This document shows positions 1 to 8,641 of a stretch of DNA of 43,642 nucleotides, piece after piece. Source of the stretch: Muribaculaceae bacterium (GTDB lineage Bacteria; Bacteroidota; Bacteroidia; Bacteroidales; Muribaculaceae); contig JAGCUP010000198.1 of assembly GCA_017962765.1 (NCBI GenBank), positions 1 to 43,642 of the forward strand, in the 5' to 3' direction. Each line of letters starts with the position of its first letter. The first letter of the stretch is position 1. A model generated the notes under the pieces. The model made no database searches, had not been told where the DNA came from, and saw only the letters and a program-made list of their open reading frames with translations. The position numbers and the translations under genes are program-made.

Positions 1-422
1 CCATCAGCATCTGCTTCCACAAGTTCGTGGACTTCACGGGTCGCGCACGCCGCAGCGAATACTGGTATTTCTATCTGTTTTGCTTCCTGCTTAGCACTAT
101 TACCTGTGGAATTGCCGGATTGGTGACTTTCCTACCGCAACTGTCAGTAACCGTCAGGCGTTTCCACGACACCAATCATAGTGCTTGGTGGGCATTCTTG
201 CCGTTGGTAATAAGCCTTGTCTTCATGATTATTTTTATACCCATCTTCATAGCAGTCGCCGATGGCGGCAGTAGCGAGGATACGGTCATGGGTGTCCTTA
301 TTGGATCGTACGTTATCTTCGGCATCATCATGTTGGTTATTGGCATCATACAGCTAATATTCCTTTGCAGGGACAGCGACCGGGGAGAAAACAAATATGG
401 CCCCTCACCCAAGTATCAGTAA
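1..422 (+). CDS. DUF805 family membrane protein, 5'-truncated
   Basis: The frame is open to the left edge; the first complete codon is at 3. A GTG at 27 could be read as a start, but the residues encoded before it (ISICFHKF) run directly into VDFTGRARRSEYWYF, the usual opening of a DUF805 domain, so the true start lies outside the window. About three hydrophobic helices follow (roughly residues 12-30, 45-70 and 85-110 counted from the GTG), with the family's R-RFHDTNHSAWW segment between the first two. The tail is short and polar. DUF805 proteins are small inner-membrane proteins of unknown function. In related genomes some carry an N-terminal GYF_2 or zinc-ribbon domain; given the three GYF_2 genes downstream that is possible here, but it cannot be seen. 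Confidence 0.8.
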   Translation, partial: ISICFHKFVDFTGRARRSEYWYFYLFCFLLSTITCGIAGLVTFLPQLSVTVRRFHDTNHSAWWAFLPLVISLVFMIIFIPIFIAVADGGSSEDTVMGVLIGSYVIFGIIMLVIGIIQLIFLCRDSDRGENKYGPSPKYQ

Positions 423-479
423 CCACCTCGGTACCACTTTTGGTGCTTTTGGCCGTGCTAACGCTATTAATTTTGCTCA

Positions 480-803
480 ATGGACTTTTTGAATGACCAC
501 CACTTGACTGGACTGCTAATAGGGCTGGCGACATTTCTCGTCATCGGCCTCTTCCACCCGCTGGTCATCAAGGCCGAGTACCATCTGGGCACGCGCTGCT
601 GGTGGATGTTCCTCGCGCTGGGAGTGGCGTTGCTGGCACTATCGGTACTCTCAAGCAACGTGCTGTTGCAAGCAGTGCTGGGCGTGGCCGGGTTCTCCTC
701 GTTTTGGAGCATTCTCGAAGTGTTTCACCAGCAGGAGCGCGTGCGCAAGGGATGGTTCCCGCGCAATCCGCGTCGCCACTACCCGTTCGACAACAAAGAA
801 TAA
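480..803 (+). CDS. DUF4491 family membrane protein
   Basis: A 107-residue protein with three to four predicted membrane helices (about 9-30, 42-58 and 62-78). The internal motif IGLFHPLVIKAEYHLGTRCWW and the C-terminal FWSI-E-F--QE-RV-KGWFPRNPRR are characteristic of DUF4491, a small Bacteroidota family of unknown role. The ATG at 480 is the only sensible start, and the length equals that of the family. It follows the DUF805 gene by 57 bp and precedes the first GYF_2/CD225 gene by 29 bp, so the five genes at this end probably form one transcription unit for small membrane proteins. Function is unknown. Confidence 0.8.
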   Translation: MDFLNDHHLTGLLIGLATFLVIGLFHPLVIKAEYHLGTRCWWMFLALGVALLALSVLSSNVLLQAVLGVAGFSSFWSILEVFHQQERVRKGWFPRNPRRHYPFDNKE

Positions 804-832
804 ACAACTTAACAAATTAACTCGAAAAGTTT

Positions 833-1738
833 ATGGAATACTATCTCGCCATCAATAACCAGCAATCGGGACCCTTCCCCGCCGACCAGCTCGTGGCCAA
901 CGGAATGACCGCCGACACCCTCGTGTGGTACCAAGGAGCCCCTAACTGGATTAAGGCCAGCGCAGTGCCCGAACTGGCACCCTACCTGCCCGTTGAACCC
1001 GCTCCCGTGTCACAGCCGCAACCCGTGTCGCAGTCACAACCGGTCTCGTTCGATCCGCAACCGGTGTCGCAGCCACAACCTTACGACCAAGCTACCATGG
1101 TGCAGCAACCTGAGCCTCAACCGCAGTCGCAGCCGCAGTCGTTCGACCCGCAACCGATATCGCAACCACAAAGCGAAGGCCAAGCTACCATGATACAACA
1201 GCCGTCGCCATACGACCCACAACCGGTGTCGCAGCCGCAGTACGACCCCTACGGCCAGCCGCAAGCCAACCCTTACAGCCAGCCGTCCTACCCTCAGCAG
1301 CCGCAGTACGACCCTTACGGACAGCCACAAATCAACCCCTATAGCCAGCCGTCCTATCCTCAGCAGCCGCAGCAGCAGTATGACCCCTACGGGCAACCGC
1401 AGATTAACGGATTCGGACAGCAACCGCAGTACCCGCAACCCTACGGACAACCCCAATACCCACAAGCCTATGGTTACGATCCCAACCAAGTGCAAATTCC
1501 GCCCCGTCCCGAATCCAACATGGTATGGGCCGTTCTCAGCACACTTTGTTGCTGCCTACCGTTAGGCATCGTGGCCATCATTAACGCTTCGGGTGTTAAT
1601 TCGGCTTATAATGCCGGACGTTTCGAAGAGGCCCAAAGCAAAGCTGATAATGCCAAGAACTGGGCCATGTGGGCTGCCATCGTAGGTGTCGTCATCAATG
1701 CTATCTATTTCTTCGTAAGCATGTCAGGCGGATACTAA
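833..1738 (+). CDS. GYF_2 domain - Q/P-rich repeats - CD225/dispanin membrane protein
   Basis: Three parts are visible. Residues 1-52 form a GYF_2 (DUF4339) domain, with the YYLA-NNQQSGPF-ADQLVANGM and VWYQGAPNWIKAS segments. Residues 53-225 are a low-complexity linker rich in Q, P, Y and S, containing a 22-residue repeat beginning YDPYGQPQ. Residues 226-300 match the CD225/dispanin domain: PRPESNMVWAVLSTLCCCLPLGIVAI, a conserved loop containing SAYNAG-FEEAQ-KA-NAKNW, and a second helix near the C-terminus. The LCCC cluster sits at the cytosolic edge of the first helix, as in eukaryotic IFITM proteins. GYF-like domains usually bind proline-rich segments, so the linker could be a partner for another GYF domain (inference). 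It is the longest of three tandem paralogues. Role unknown. Confidence 0.88.
   Translation: MEYYLAINNQQSGPFPADQLVANGMTADTLVWYQGAPNWIKASAVPELAPYLPVEPAPVSQPQPVSQSQPVSFDPQPVSQPQPYDQATMVQQPEPQPQSQPQSFDPQPISQPQSEGQATMIQQPSPYDPQPVSQPQYDPYGQPQANPYSQPSYPQQPQYDPYGQPQINPYSQPSYPQQPQQQYDPYGQPQINGFGQQPQYPQPYGQPQYPQAYGYDPNQVQIPPRPESNMVWAVLSTLCCCLPLGIVAIINASGVNSAYNAGRFEEAQSKADNAKNWAMWAAIVGVVINAIYFFVSMSGGY
1241..1432 (+). repeat. 66-bp in-frame tandem repeat (about 2.7 copies)
   Basis: Inside the linker of the first GYF_2/CD225 gene a 66-bp unit, encoding 22 residues that start YDPYGQPQ and end SYPQQPQ, occurs at 1241-1306 and 1307-1372. A degenerate partial copy starts at 1379 after a two-codon insertion. 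A separate 31-codon repeat, with FDPQP-SQPQ and QATM-QQP blocks, lies upstream at residues 73-93 and 104-124. Such repeats readily change copy number by slippage or recombination. Confidence 0.8.
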
Positions 1739-1771
1739 ACAAGTCACTTATCATCAAATACAATAAAAACT

Positions 1772-2332
1772 ATGCAGTACTATTTATCGAATAACGGACA
1801 ACAAATGGGTCCCTTCGATGAGACTCAACTTGTGGCCAACGGATTGACCGCCAATTCCCATGTGTGGTGGGAGGGACAACCAGGTTGGGTGCTCGCCTCG
1901 CAAGTGCCTGCTCTCGCGCCTTACCTGCAACAGCCGCAATACCAGCAACCGCAGTATCAGCAACCTTACGGCCAGTCGCAGTATCAACAACAGCCCACCT
2001 ATGGCTATGAGCAGCCTGCCATGCAGCCTTACGGTGGCTATCCGCAGCAACCTAATTATGGCTATAACCAAGGCCAAATGCCGCCTCGTCCCGAATCCAA
2101 TATGGTGTGGGCTATTTTGTGTACCGTCCTGTGTTGCATGCCCTTAGGAGTCGTGGCTATCATTTACGCATCGGGTGTTGATTCGGCCTACAATTCCGGA
2201 AACTATGAAGAAGCCGAGCGCAAATCGAAGAGTGCCAAGAATTGGGCCATGTGGGGTGCCATTTCATCGGCAATATTCCTTATTCTTTATTTTATTTTTG
2301 TCGGCGTCATGGTAGGCATGGGCAATTATTAA
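1772..2332 (+). CDS. GYF_2 domain - Q/P/Y linker - CD225/dispanin membrane protein (second paralogue)
   Basis: A 186-residue protein with the same architecture as its upstream neighbour but a much shorter linker. The GYF_2 domain is at 1-52 (QYYLSNNGQQMGPFDETQLV, then VWWEGQPGWVLASQVP). The linker at 53-105 contains QYQQPQYQQPYGQ and YGYEQP-type repeats. The CD225 domain is at 106-183, with PRPESNMVWAILCTVLCCMPLG, YASGVDSAYNSGNYEEAERKSKSAKNW and a final helix. Its GYF_2 coding DNA is almost identical to that of the third paralogue over about 160 bp, which points to recent duplication or gene conversion. It starts 33 bp after the previous stop, so co-transcription is likely. Molecular function is unknown. 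Confidence 0.88.
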   Translation: MQYYLSNNGQQMGPFDETQLVANGLTANSHVWWEGQPGWVLASQVPALAPYLQQPQYQQPQYQQPYGQSQYQQQPTYGYEQPAMQPYGGYPQQPNYGYNQGQMPPRPESNMVWAILCTVLCCMPLGVVAIIYASGVDSAYNSGNYEEAERKSKSAKNWAMWGAISSAIFLILYFIFVGVMVGMGNY

Positions 2333-2373
2333 TCCTGACATTTCATTCTTTAACCCTCTAATTTGCTATAACT

Positions 2374-2925
2374 ATGCAGTATTATCTTTCAAACAACGGA
2401 CAACAAATGGGCCCCTTCGATGAGACCCAACTTGTGGCCAACGGAATGACCGCCAACTCTCACGTATGGTGGGAAGGACAAGCAGGATGGGTGCTCGCCT
2501 CGCAAGTGCCCGCTCTCGCACCCTACCTGCAACAGTCGCAGTATCAGCAACCATACTCACAACAACAGCCATACAGTTATGAGCAACCTGCCGTACAACC
2601 TTACGGTGGTTACGCCCAGCAATCCACCTATGGCTACAACCAGGGACAAATGCCTGAACGCCCCAACAACAACATGACGATGGCCATTATTGCCACAATA
2701 GTCTCCTTATGCGGATGCTGTATTGGGCCCATTTTGGGTATCATAGCTATCGTGCAGGCCTCGAGCGTCAATTCGGCCTACGATGCCGGTGACTACAACC
2801 GAGCCGAAAGTAAGGCGAAGAGTGCCAAAACTCTTTCAATTATCTGTTTTATAATAACGGCTATTTCACTTATAGCAACGATAATCCTTTACGCAACGGG
2901 TTATCTGGAGAATATGAATTATTAA
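2374..2925 (+). CDS. GYF_2 domain - Q/Y linker - CD225/dispanin-like membrane protein (third paralogue)
   Basis: A 183-residue protein. The GYF_2 domain (1-52) is nearly identical to that of the second paralogue. The short linker has QYQQPYSQQQ and SYEQPAVQPYGGY repeats, and the C-terminal CD225-like domain is the most divergent of the three. Here the first helix reads MAIIATIVSLCGCCIGPILGI, with a CGCC cluster; the loop keeps SSVNSAYDAGDYNRAESKAKSAK, and the last helix ends GYLENMNY. The split between a conserved GYF_2 head and a diverged membrane tail suggests that the heads share a partner while the membrane parts have specialised (inference). It is probably the last gene of the five-gene cluster, since 130 bp follow before the next gene. 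Confidence 0.87.
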   Translation: MQYYLSNNGQQMGPFDETQLVANGMTANSHVWWEGQAGWVLASQVPALAPYLQQSQYQQPYSQQQPYSYEQPAVQPYGGYAQQSTYGYNQGQMPERPNNNMTMAIIATIVSLCGCCIGPILGIIAIVQASSVNSAYDAGDYNRAESKAKSAKTLSIICFIITAISLIATIILYATGYLENMNY

Positions 2926-3004
2926 CGTCATATTCTTTCGTTCAAGCCCTTGTGGCTATACGTAAGACATTGCTTGAAAGCATATAACAACCATTTGAGG
3001 CCGT

Positions 3005-3028
3005 CTCTCCCCGTCGTGAAGGGGAGAG
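3005..3028. terminator. possible hairpin between the GYF_2 cluster and the GSCFA gene
   Basis: CTCTCCCC at 3005-3012 pairs perfectly with GGGGAGAG at 3021-3028 around an 8-nt loop. No T-tract follows on either strand, so an intrinsic terminator is uncertain; it may instead be an mRNA structure just upstream of the GSCFA gene start at 3056. Confidence 0.35.
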
Positions 3029-3055
3029 GCAGTCTTATGGTGTAAAGAGACGACG

Positions 3056-4039
3056 ATGGATTTCAGGACTACTATCAAGCCGACGGCCAGCAACGGGCTG
3101 ATGAGCCACAGCGACAAGCTGATGCTCATAGGCTCCTGCTTCAGCGACCACATCGGCGGCAAGATGCGGCACGCCATGATGGACGTCATGGTCAACCCTA
3201 CCGGCACTGTATATAATCCGTTGAGCGTGGCCGCCACTGTGCGACGCATTGTCGCCGGCGAGCCCGTGGCGGGTATGGACCTGTTTCAGCAGGGGGGCGT
3301 GTGGAACAGCTACGATTTCCACTCGCGCTTCTCGCTACCCGACAAGACTGCGACGCTTGAGCGCATGAACGCCCGCGTGGCCGAGGCCCACGAATTCCTA
3401 CGCCTCGCCGACACCGTCATCCTCACGCTGGGCACCGCCGTTGTCTATCGCCGTCGCGACACTGGTGTGGTGGTGGCCAACTGCCACAAGGTGCCGCAGC
3501 ACGAGTTCGCGCGGTCGCTCAGCACCCTCGACGAGCTCGTCGGAGCCCTCGTGGAGAGCGTGGAGCTGCTGCGCAACTACAACCCGGGTCTGCGCATCAT
3601 CTTCACCGTGAGCCCTATACGCCACGTCGCCGACCGCCTCGAAATGAACTCACTGAGCAAGGCGCTGCTACGCGTTGCCGTGGGCGAGGTGGAACGTCGC
3701 TATGGCGACCTCGTGGGCTATTTCCCCGCCTACGAGATTATGATGGACGACTTGCGCGACTACCGCTTCTACGCCCCCGACATGGTGCATCCGAGCGAAG
3801 TCGCTATCGAATATATTTGGCAAACCTTCCAGGGCACCTACTTCGACGACCGCGACGTACAGGCCATCGCGCGCTGCGAGCGCGTCGCCAAGCGTTTGCA
3901 GCACCGCCCCATGAGCCACAGCCGCGAGGCCGTGGAGCGTTTCCAGGCCGACACGCGCGCCGTGGTACGCAACCTGGTTAAGGAGTACCCTCACCTCGAG
4001 CACCTCAAGGAAATTCGCGACCTGCTCGACACCGACTGA
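3056..4039 (+). CDS. GSCFA domain-containing protein (putative SGNH-like hydrolase)
   Basis: A 327-residue protein. The N-terminal LIGSCFSDHIGGKM contains the GSCFA signature that names the family, and VNPTGTVYNPLSV and LGTAVVYR--DTG follow in the usual order. The family is related to SGNH/GDSL esterases: the serine in GSCFS would be the nucleophile, and the DMVHPSEVAIEYIW segment near residue 245 supplies the D-x-x-H pair typical of the last SGNH block. This reading is by family analogy; the substrate is unknown. There is no signal peptide. It ends 12 bp before the MurF-Alr gene, an arrangement that fits co-transcription with cell-wall precursor synthesis. Confidence 0.88.
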   Translation: MDFRTTIKPTASNGLMSHSDKLMLIGSCFSDHIGGKMRHAMMDVMVNPTGTVYNPLSVAATVRRIVAGEPVAGMDLFQQGGVWNSYDFHSRFSLPDKTATLERMNARVAEAHEFLRLADTVILTLGTAVVYRRRDTGVVVANCHKVPQHEFARSLSTLDELVGALVESVELLRNYNPGLRIIFTVSPIRHVADRLEMNSLSKALLRVAVGEVERRYGDLVGYFPAYEIMMDDLRDYRFYAPDMVHPSEVAIEYIWQTFQGTYFDDRDVQAIARCERVAKRLQHRPMSHSREAVERFQADTRAVVRNLVKEYPHLEHLKEIRDLLDTD

Positions 4040-4051
4040 CACTGCACACAC

Positions 4052-6382
4052 ATGGAATATTCCATTCACGAAATAGCCTCGACAATTGGCGCCAAGATTA
4101 TGCCGCACGACGCGCCTGATACACGCATCGCGCTCTTGCTCACCGATTCGCGCTCGCTCGTCGATGCTCCCAAGACCCTCTTTTTCGCATTAAAAGGCGA
4201 CGGCAATGACGGCCACCGCTATGTGGAGCCACTCTACAGGAAAGGTGTACGTTACTTCGTCGTTGAAGACCTCCCCGATGTCGGCACAATGCCCGAGGCC
4301 ACCTTCCTCGTCGTCGACAACAGCCTAACAGCGCTACAGACGCTTGCCGCCGCCCACCGCCGCCGTTTCGACATCCCCGTGCTCGCCATCACGGGCAGCC
4401 GTGGCAAGACCATCGTCAAGGAATGGCTATACCAGCTGCTAAAGGACGACTATCGCATCGTGCGCTCGCCACGCAGCTACAACTCGCAAATCGGAGTGCC
4501 GCTGTCGCTCTGGGAAATGACCCCCGACACCACACTGGCGCTCATCGAGGCCGGCATCAGCACCACGGGCGAGATGGCACGCCTCCAACAGATGATAGCG
4601 CCCACCGTGGGCATCGTCACCAACGTGCTTGACGACCACGACGAAGGCTTTGCCTCGCGCGACGAGAAACGGCGCGAAAAGATGAGCCTCCTCGAGGGAT
4701 GCACCGTCGCTATCGCGCCCGAGACCGACGACCGTCGCGCACCCGACGACCAAGCCGCCATCGACGCCCGCAATGCTCATACCTGCCGTCGTGTGTTACG
4801 CGCCTTGGGCTACGCCGACGATGAAATCGAACACCGCTTGGCACGGCTCACTCCCATCAACACGCGTCTCGACGTCATCGCCGCCGTGAACGAGTGCACA
4901 CTCATCGTCGACGGTTACACCAGCGACACCTCGTCGCTGGCCGCCGCACTCGACTTCATGAAACGGCGTACCACACAAGGGCAGTCCAACACCGTAATAC
5001 TCAGCGACCTCGTTGACGAAGCCACCGTGAGCAGCCACGAGACCTATGCCACCGTGGCACGCCTGCTTGCCGAGCGCAACGTGACGCGCCTCGTGGGCGT
5101 GGGGCCCGAATTGTGCCGCCACCGCGACTGTTTCGCGAACCTCGACACCTGCCTCTATCCCTCCACTGCCGCACTGCTCGCATCGTTTTCACAGGGCGAC
5201 TATGTGAACGAGACCATTCTCCTCAAGGGGCAACCCCAGTTCCACTTCAACCAAATCGTAGACCTCCTCGAGGCGCGCGCCCACCAGACTGTCGAAGAAA
5301 TCGACCTGGCCGCACTCGCCTCCAACTTCAAGTTTTTCAAGAGTAAACTCAAACCTGCCACGCTCACCATCGCCATGGTGAAAGCCAGCGGATATGGCAC
5401 GGGAAGCTACGAGGTGGCCAAGACCCTGCAGGATTGCGGCGCCGACTACCTCGCCGTTGCCGTACACGACGAGGGAGTGCAACTGCGGCAGGCCGGCATC
5501 GCCATGCCCATCATTGTGCTCAACCCCAGCGTGGTCAACTACAAGGCCATGTTCACCCATGGGCTCGAACCCGAAATTTATAGCCTCGAGGAATGTCGCG
5601 GACTCGTGCGCGAGGGCGAGCGACTGGGCGTCACCGACTTCCCCGTCCACATCAAGCTCGACACCGGCATGCACCGCCTGGGCTTCACACTCGAACAACT
5701 GCCGGCACTCATCGCCTTGCTACACCGCCAGCGCGTGCTCAAGGTCGCCAGCGTCTTTTCCCACCTGAGCGTGGCCGACGAGCCGTCGCAAGACGACTAT
5801 ACTCGAAGCCAGTTTGAATACTTCGACCGCTGCACCGACTTGCTGCAGGCAGCTTTCCCCCACCCCATTAAACGCCACTTGCTCAACACGAGCGGTATCG
5901 TGCGTTTCCCTGAGCGACAGATGGACATGGTGCGAATAGGCATAGGCCTCTACGGCGTCAAAACCCTCAACGACGGCAGCGAAGATGCCCTGCGGCCCGT
6001 CGCTGCCCTCCACTCGGTCATTATCTCCATCAAGGAGTGGCCGGCGGGAACCACCATCGGCTACGGCCGACGCGGCAAACTCACGCGCCGCAGCCGCATC
6101 GCCACTGTCACCGTAGGTTATGCCGATGGTCTCGACCGTCACTTCGGCAACGGTAACCTCGAGGTATGGGCGGGAGGCAAGCTGTGCCCCACGGTGGGCA
6201 ACGTGTGCATGGATGCCGTGATGGTCGATGTGACCGGAGCCCACTGCCAGGTGGGCGACCGCGTCGAGATTTTCGGCCCCCACGTCCCCATTGAGCGCCT
6301 TGCCGAGGTGCGTGGCACCATCGCCTACGAAATCCTCACCAGCATCTCTCCGCGCGTCAAGCGCGTCTATTTCCGCAAATAA
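4052..6382 (+). CDS. murF-alr: bifunctional UDP-MurNAc-tripeptide:D-Ala-D-Ala ligase / alanine racemase
   Basis: A 776-residue fusion of two consecutive steps in the D-alanine branch of peptidoglycan synthesis. Residues 1 to about 400 are MurF-like, with TDSRSL, FFALKGDGNDGHRY, the ATP loop TGSRGKT at 114-120, NSQIGVPLSLW and DGYTSDTSSLAAALDFM. Residues from about 410 are alanine racemase: VEEIDLAALASNFKFFKS, the PLP lysine in AMVKASGYGTG (K444), KLDTGMHRLGF, RIGIGLYG, and the second catalytic base in VGYADGLDRHFGNG (Y690). The fusion is typical of Bacteroidota. Compared with ordinary MurF, the ATP loop has SR in place of the usual TN, and the block normally reading D-YNANP is DGYTSDTSS, so ligase competence is less certain than racemase activity. 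It is cytoplasmic and follows the GSCFA gene by 12 bp. Confidence 0.95.
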   Translation: MEYSIHEIASTIGAKIMPHDAPDTRIALLLTDSRSLVDAPKTLFFALKGDGNDGHRYVEPLYRKGVRYFVVEDLPDVGTMPEATFLVVDNSLTALQTLAAAHRRRFDIPVLAITGSRGKTIVKEWLYQLLKDDYRIVRSPRSYNSQIGVPLSLWEMTPDTTLALIEAGISTTGEMARLQQMIAPTVGIVTNVLDDHDEGFASRDEKRREKMSLLEGCTVAIAPETDDRRAPDDQAAIDARNAHTCRRVLRALGYADDEIEHRLARLTPINTRLDVIAAVNECTLIVDGYTSDTSSLAAALDFMKRRTTQGQSNTVILSDLVDEATVSSHETYATVARLLAERNVTRLVGVGPELCRHRDCFANLDTCLYPSTAALLASFSQGDYVNETILLKGQPQFHFNQIVDLLEARAHQTVEEIDLAALASNFKFFKSKLKPATLTIAMVKASGYGTGSYEVAKTLQDCGADYLAVAVHDEGVQLRQAGIAMPIIVLNPSVVNYKAMFTHGLEPEIYSLEECRGLVREGERLGVTDFPVHIKLDTGMHRLGFTLEQLPALIALLHRQRVLKVASVFSHLSVADEPSQDDYTRSQFEYFDRCTDLLQAAFPHPIKRHLLNTSGIVRFPERQMDMVRIGIGLYGVKTLNDGSEDALRPVAALHSVIISIKEWPAGTTIGYGRRGKLTRRSRIATVTVGYADGLDRHFGNGNLEVWAGGKLCPTVGNVCMDAVMVDVTGAHCQVGDRVEIFGPHVPIERLAEVRGTIAYEILTSISPRVKRVYFRK

Positions 6383-6417
6383 ATCAAACTAACCCTATAA
6401 CTCCTTATTACTACACA

Positions 6418-8439
6418 ATGAAAAAAGTATTTGTATTTATCCTTACACTTGTGGCTGTGGCACTCGCCGCAGGCGCACAAGAGGTGAAACATGGCATCAA
6501 TCCCGCCGATCTCGACACGAGCGTTAAGCCCGGCGACGATTTCTACCAGTATGCCGGCGGAGGGTGGATGAAAGCCAACCCACTTACTGCCGAGTATTCC
6601 AGCTACGGTGTCTTCGACGAACTCGCCGAACAAAACCGTAACCAGCTGCGCGATCTTTTCAAGACGCTGGCCGAGAAAAAGCATGCACACGGCACCGTGG
6701 GACAGAAGGTCACCGACCTCTACGCCATGGCGATGGACAGCGTGCGACTCAACAACGAAGGCGCCAAACCGCTTGCTGCCGACCTTGCTACGGTCAACGC
6801 CTTCAAGAAAGCTGACCTAACGCCCTTTATCGCCAACCAGCACCTTACGCTGGGCAACCCGTTCTTCGGCATCGGCGTGGAAGGCGATTTGATGGACAGC
6901 GAAATCAACACCATGTATATGAGCGGCGGTACCAGCGGCCTCCCCGACCGTGACTACTACCTCAACACCGACGCCGATAGCCGCAAGATACAGAACGCTT
7001 ACCGCGAATATCTCGCCAAGATGCTTACCATGGCCGGCTACAAACCCGCCGCCGCCAAGCGCGCCGCAAAAACCGTCTACGACATCGAGTATAAGTTTGC
7101 CGAGGCCAAGATGAGCCGCGCCGAGGAACGCGATATTTCCAAGCTCTACAACCCGCGCACCATCGAGCAGCTGCAGGCCGACTATCCCGCCATCAACTGG
7201 CGCCAGTACTTCGACCTGATGGGCGTGAAGGGCATCCAAAGCGTCATCCTCGAGCAACCTAAGGTGATGGCCGTGGCTAACGACCTCATGACCAACCTCA
7301 CTGAACAACAAATCAAAGACTATGTCGCCACCGGCATCGTCACCAGCGCCGCCGGCTACCTGAGCGACAACTTCGGCGACACCTCCTTCGAGTTCTACGG
7401 CAAGATGCTCAGCGGACAGCAGGAGCGCAAACCGCGCTGGAAACGCGCCATGGGCGTCCCCAACGGCTTGCTGGGCGAGGCTGTGGGACAACTCTATGTC
7501 GAGAAATATTTTGCCCACGGCAGCAAGGAGAAGATGGTCAGGCTCATCGGCGACCTTCGCAAATCGCTGGCACAGCACATCGCCGGCCTCGAATGGATGG
7601 GCGACAGCACCAAGGTCAACGCACTCGTCAAGCTCAACTCGTTCACCGTCAAGGTGGGATATCCCGACACCTGGCGCGACTACTCCAAGCTCGATGTGGA
7701 TCCCTCGAAACCGCTCTACGACAACATCAAGGCTGCTATGCTCATCGAGACGCGACGCAACCTCGACAAGTGGGGCAAACCCGTTGACCGCGAGGAATGG
7801 GGCATGACACCGCAGACCGTCAATGCCTACTATAACCCGCTTAACAACGAAATCGTGTTCCCGGCTGCCATTCTGCAACCGCCCTTCTTTGATGTGGAAG
7901 CCGACGATGCCGTCAACTATGGCGCCATCGGCGTGGTCATCGGTCACGAAATGACGCACGGATTTGACGACCAGGGCCGCACTTTCGACTACAACGGCAA
8001 TATGACCGACTGGTGGAGCCCCGCCGACGCCGAGCGCTTCAACGAGGCCGCCGAGAAACTCGCCGCACAGTTCGACGAAATCGTCATCGTAAAGGACCTG
8101 CACGCCAACGGACACCTCACCCTGGGCGAGAACATCGCCGACCAGGGCGGACTGCGCATCGCTTACGATGCCTTCCTCAAGACACCGCAAGCCCGCGAAG
8201 GCAAGCTGATTGACGGCTTCACGCCCGAGCAGCGCTTCTACCTGAGCTACGGACGTATCTGGGCCGAGAACGAAACCGAGGAGTTCATGTACCAGATTAC
8301 TAAGAGCAACGAGCACTCGCTGGGACGTTACCGCGTCAACGCCACGCTGCGCAACATCGACACCTTCTTCAAGGCCTTCGACATCAAGCCCGGCGACAAA
8401 ATGTGGCGCGACCCCGCCGACCGTGCCATCATCTGGTAA
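6418..8439 (+). CDS. M13 family zinc endopeptidase (neprilysin/PepO-like), exported
   Basis: A 673-residue protein of full M13 length. A signal peptide occupies about residues 1-20 (MKKVFVFILTLVAVALAAGA-Q). The mature part opens with GINPADLDTSVKPGDDFYQYAGGGWMK, the usual start of the M13 N-terminal domain. The catalytic zinc motif is HEMTHGFDDQG (H510 and H514 bind zinc, E511 is the base); the third ligand is E571 in ENIADQGG. Substrate-binding signatures NAYYNP and YRVNATLRN are present. It ends AIIW rather than the frequent C-x-x-W. These enzymes cut short peptides in the periplasm or at the cell surface. The gene starts 35 bp after murF-alr and is followed by a strong terminator, so it may be the last gene of that unit. 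Confidence 0.95.
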   Translation: MKKVFVFILTLVAVALAAGAQEVKHGINPADLDTSVKPGDDFYQYAGGGWMKANPLTAEYSSYGVFDELAEQNRNQLRDLFKTLAEKKHAHGTVGQKVTDLYAMAMDSVRLNNEGAKPLAADLATVNAFKKADLTPFIANQHLTLGNPFFGIGVEGDLMDSEINTMYMSGGTSGLPDRDYYLNTDADSRKIQNAYREYLAKMLTMAGYKPAAAKRAAKTVYDIEYKFAEAKMSRAEERDISKLYNPRTIEQLQADYPAINWRQYFDLMGVKGIQSVILEQPKVMAVANDLMTNLTEQQIKDYVATGIVTSAAGYLSDNFGDTSFEFYGKMLSGQQERKPRWKRAMGVPNGLLGEAVGQLYVEKYFAHGSKEKMVRLIGDLRKSLAQHIAGLEWMGDSTKVNALVKLNSFTVKVGYPDTWRDYSKLDVDPSKPLYDNIKAAMLIETRRNLDKWGKPVDREEWGMTPQTVNAYYNPLNNEIVFPAAILQPPFFDVEADDAVNYGAIGVVIGHEMTHGFDDQGRTFDYNGNMTDWWSPADAERFNEAAEKLAAQFDEIVIVKDLHANGHLTLGENIADQGGLRIAYDAFLKTPQAREGKLIDGFTPEQRFYLSYGRIWAENETEEFMYQITKSNEHSLGRYRVNATLRNIDTFFKAFDIKPGDKMWRDPADRAIIW

Positions 8440-8470
8440 CCTCAGTAACCCATAGCGACATTTATCACAA

Positions 8471-8504
8471 GGGAGCGAGCCCCAAAGGCCCGCTCCCTTT
8501 CTTT
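8471..8504 (+). terminator. intrinsic terminator after the M13 peptidase gene
   Basis: GGGAGCG at 8471-8477 pairs with CGCTCCC at 8491-8497, and TTTCTTT follows directly. It lies 32 bp after the stop codon of the peptidase gene. Confidence 0.85.
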
Positions 8505-8641
8505 ATGTGGTACGTAATAATCTCGAAAATGGCGGTTTTTCCGTTGATTTTTGAAATTCGCCCCAACGATTTTTCGGGCGATTTCAGGAGGTCTTACTTT
8601 TCCTGTGTTACCGACACGAAACCACGTTTCATCCGATAGCC

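Noticed and set aside
1000..1500. Short regular repeats resembling an array
   Set aside because: They are in-frame coding repeats of a Q/P-rich linker, without unique spacers, so not a CRISPR.
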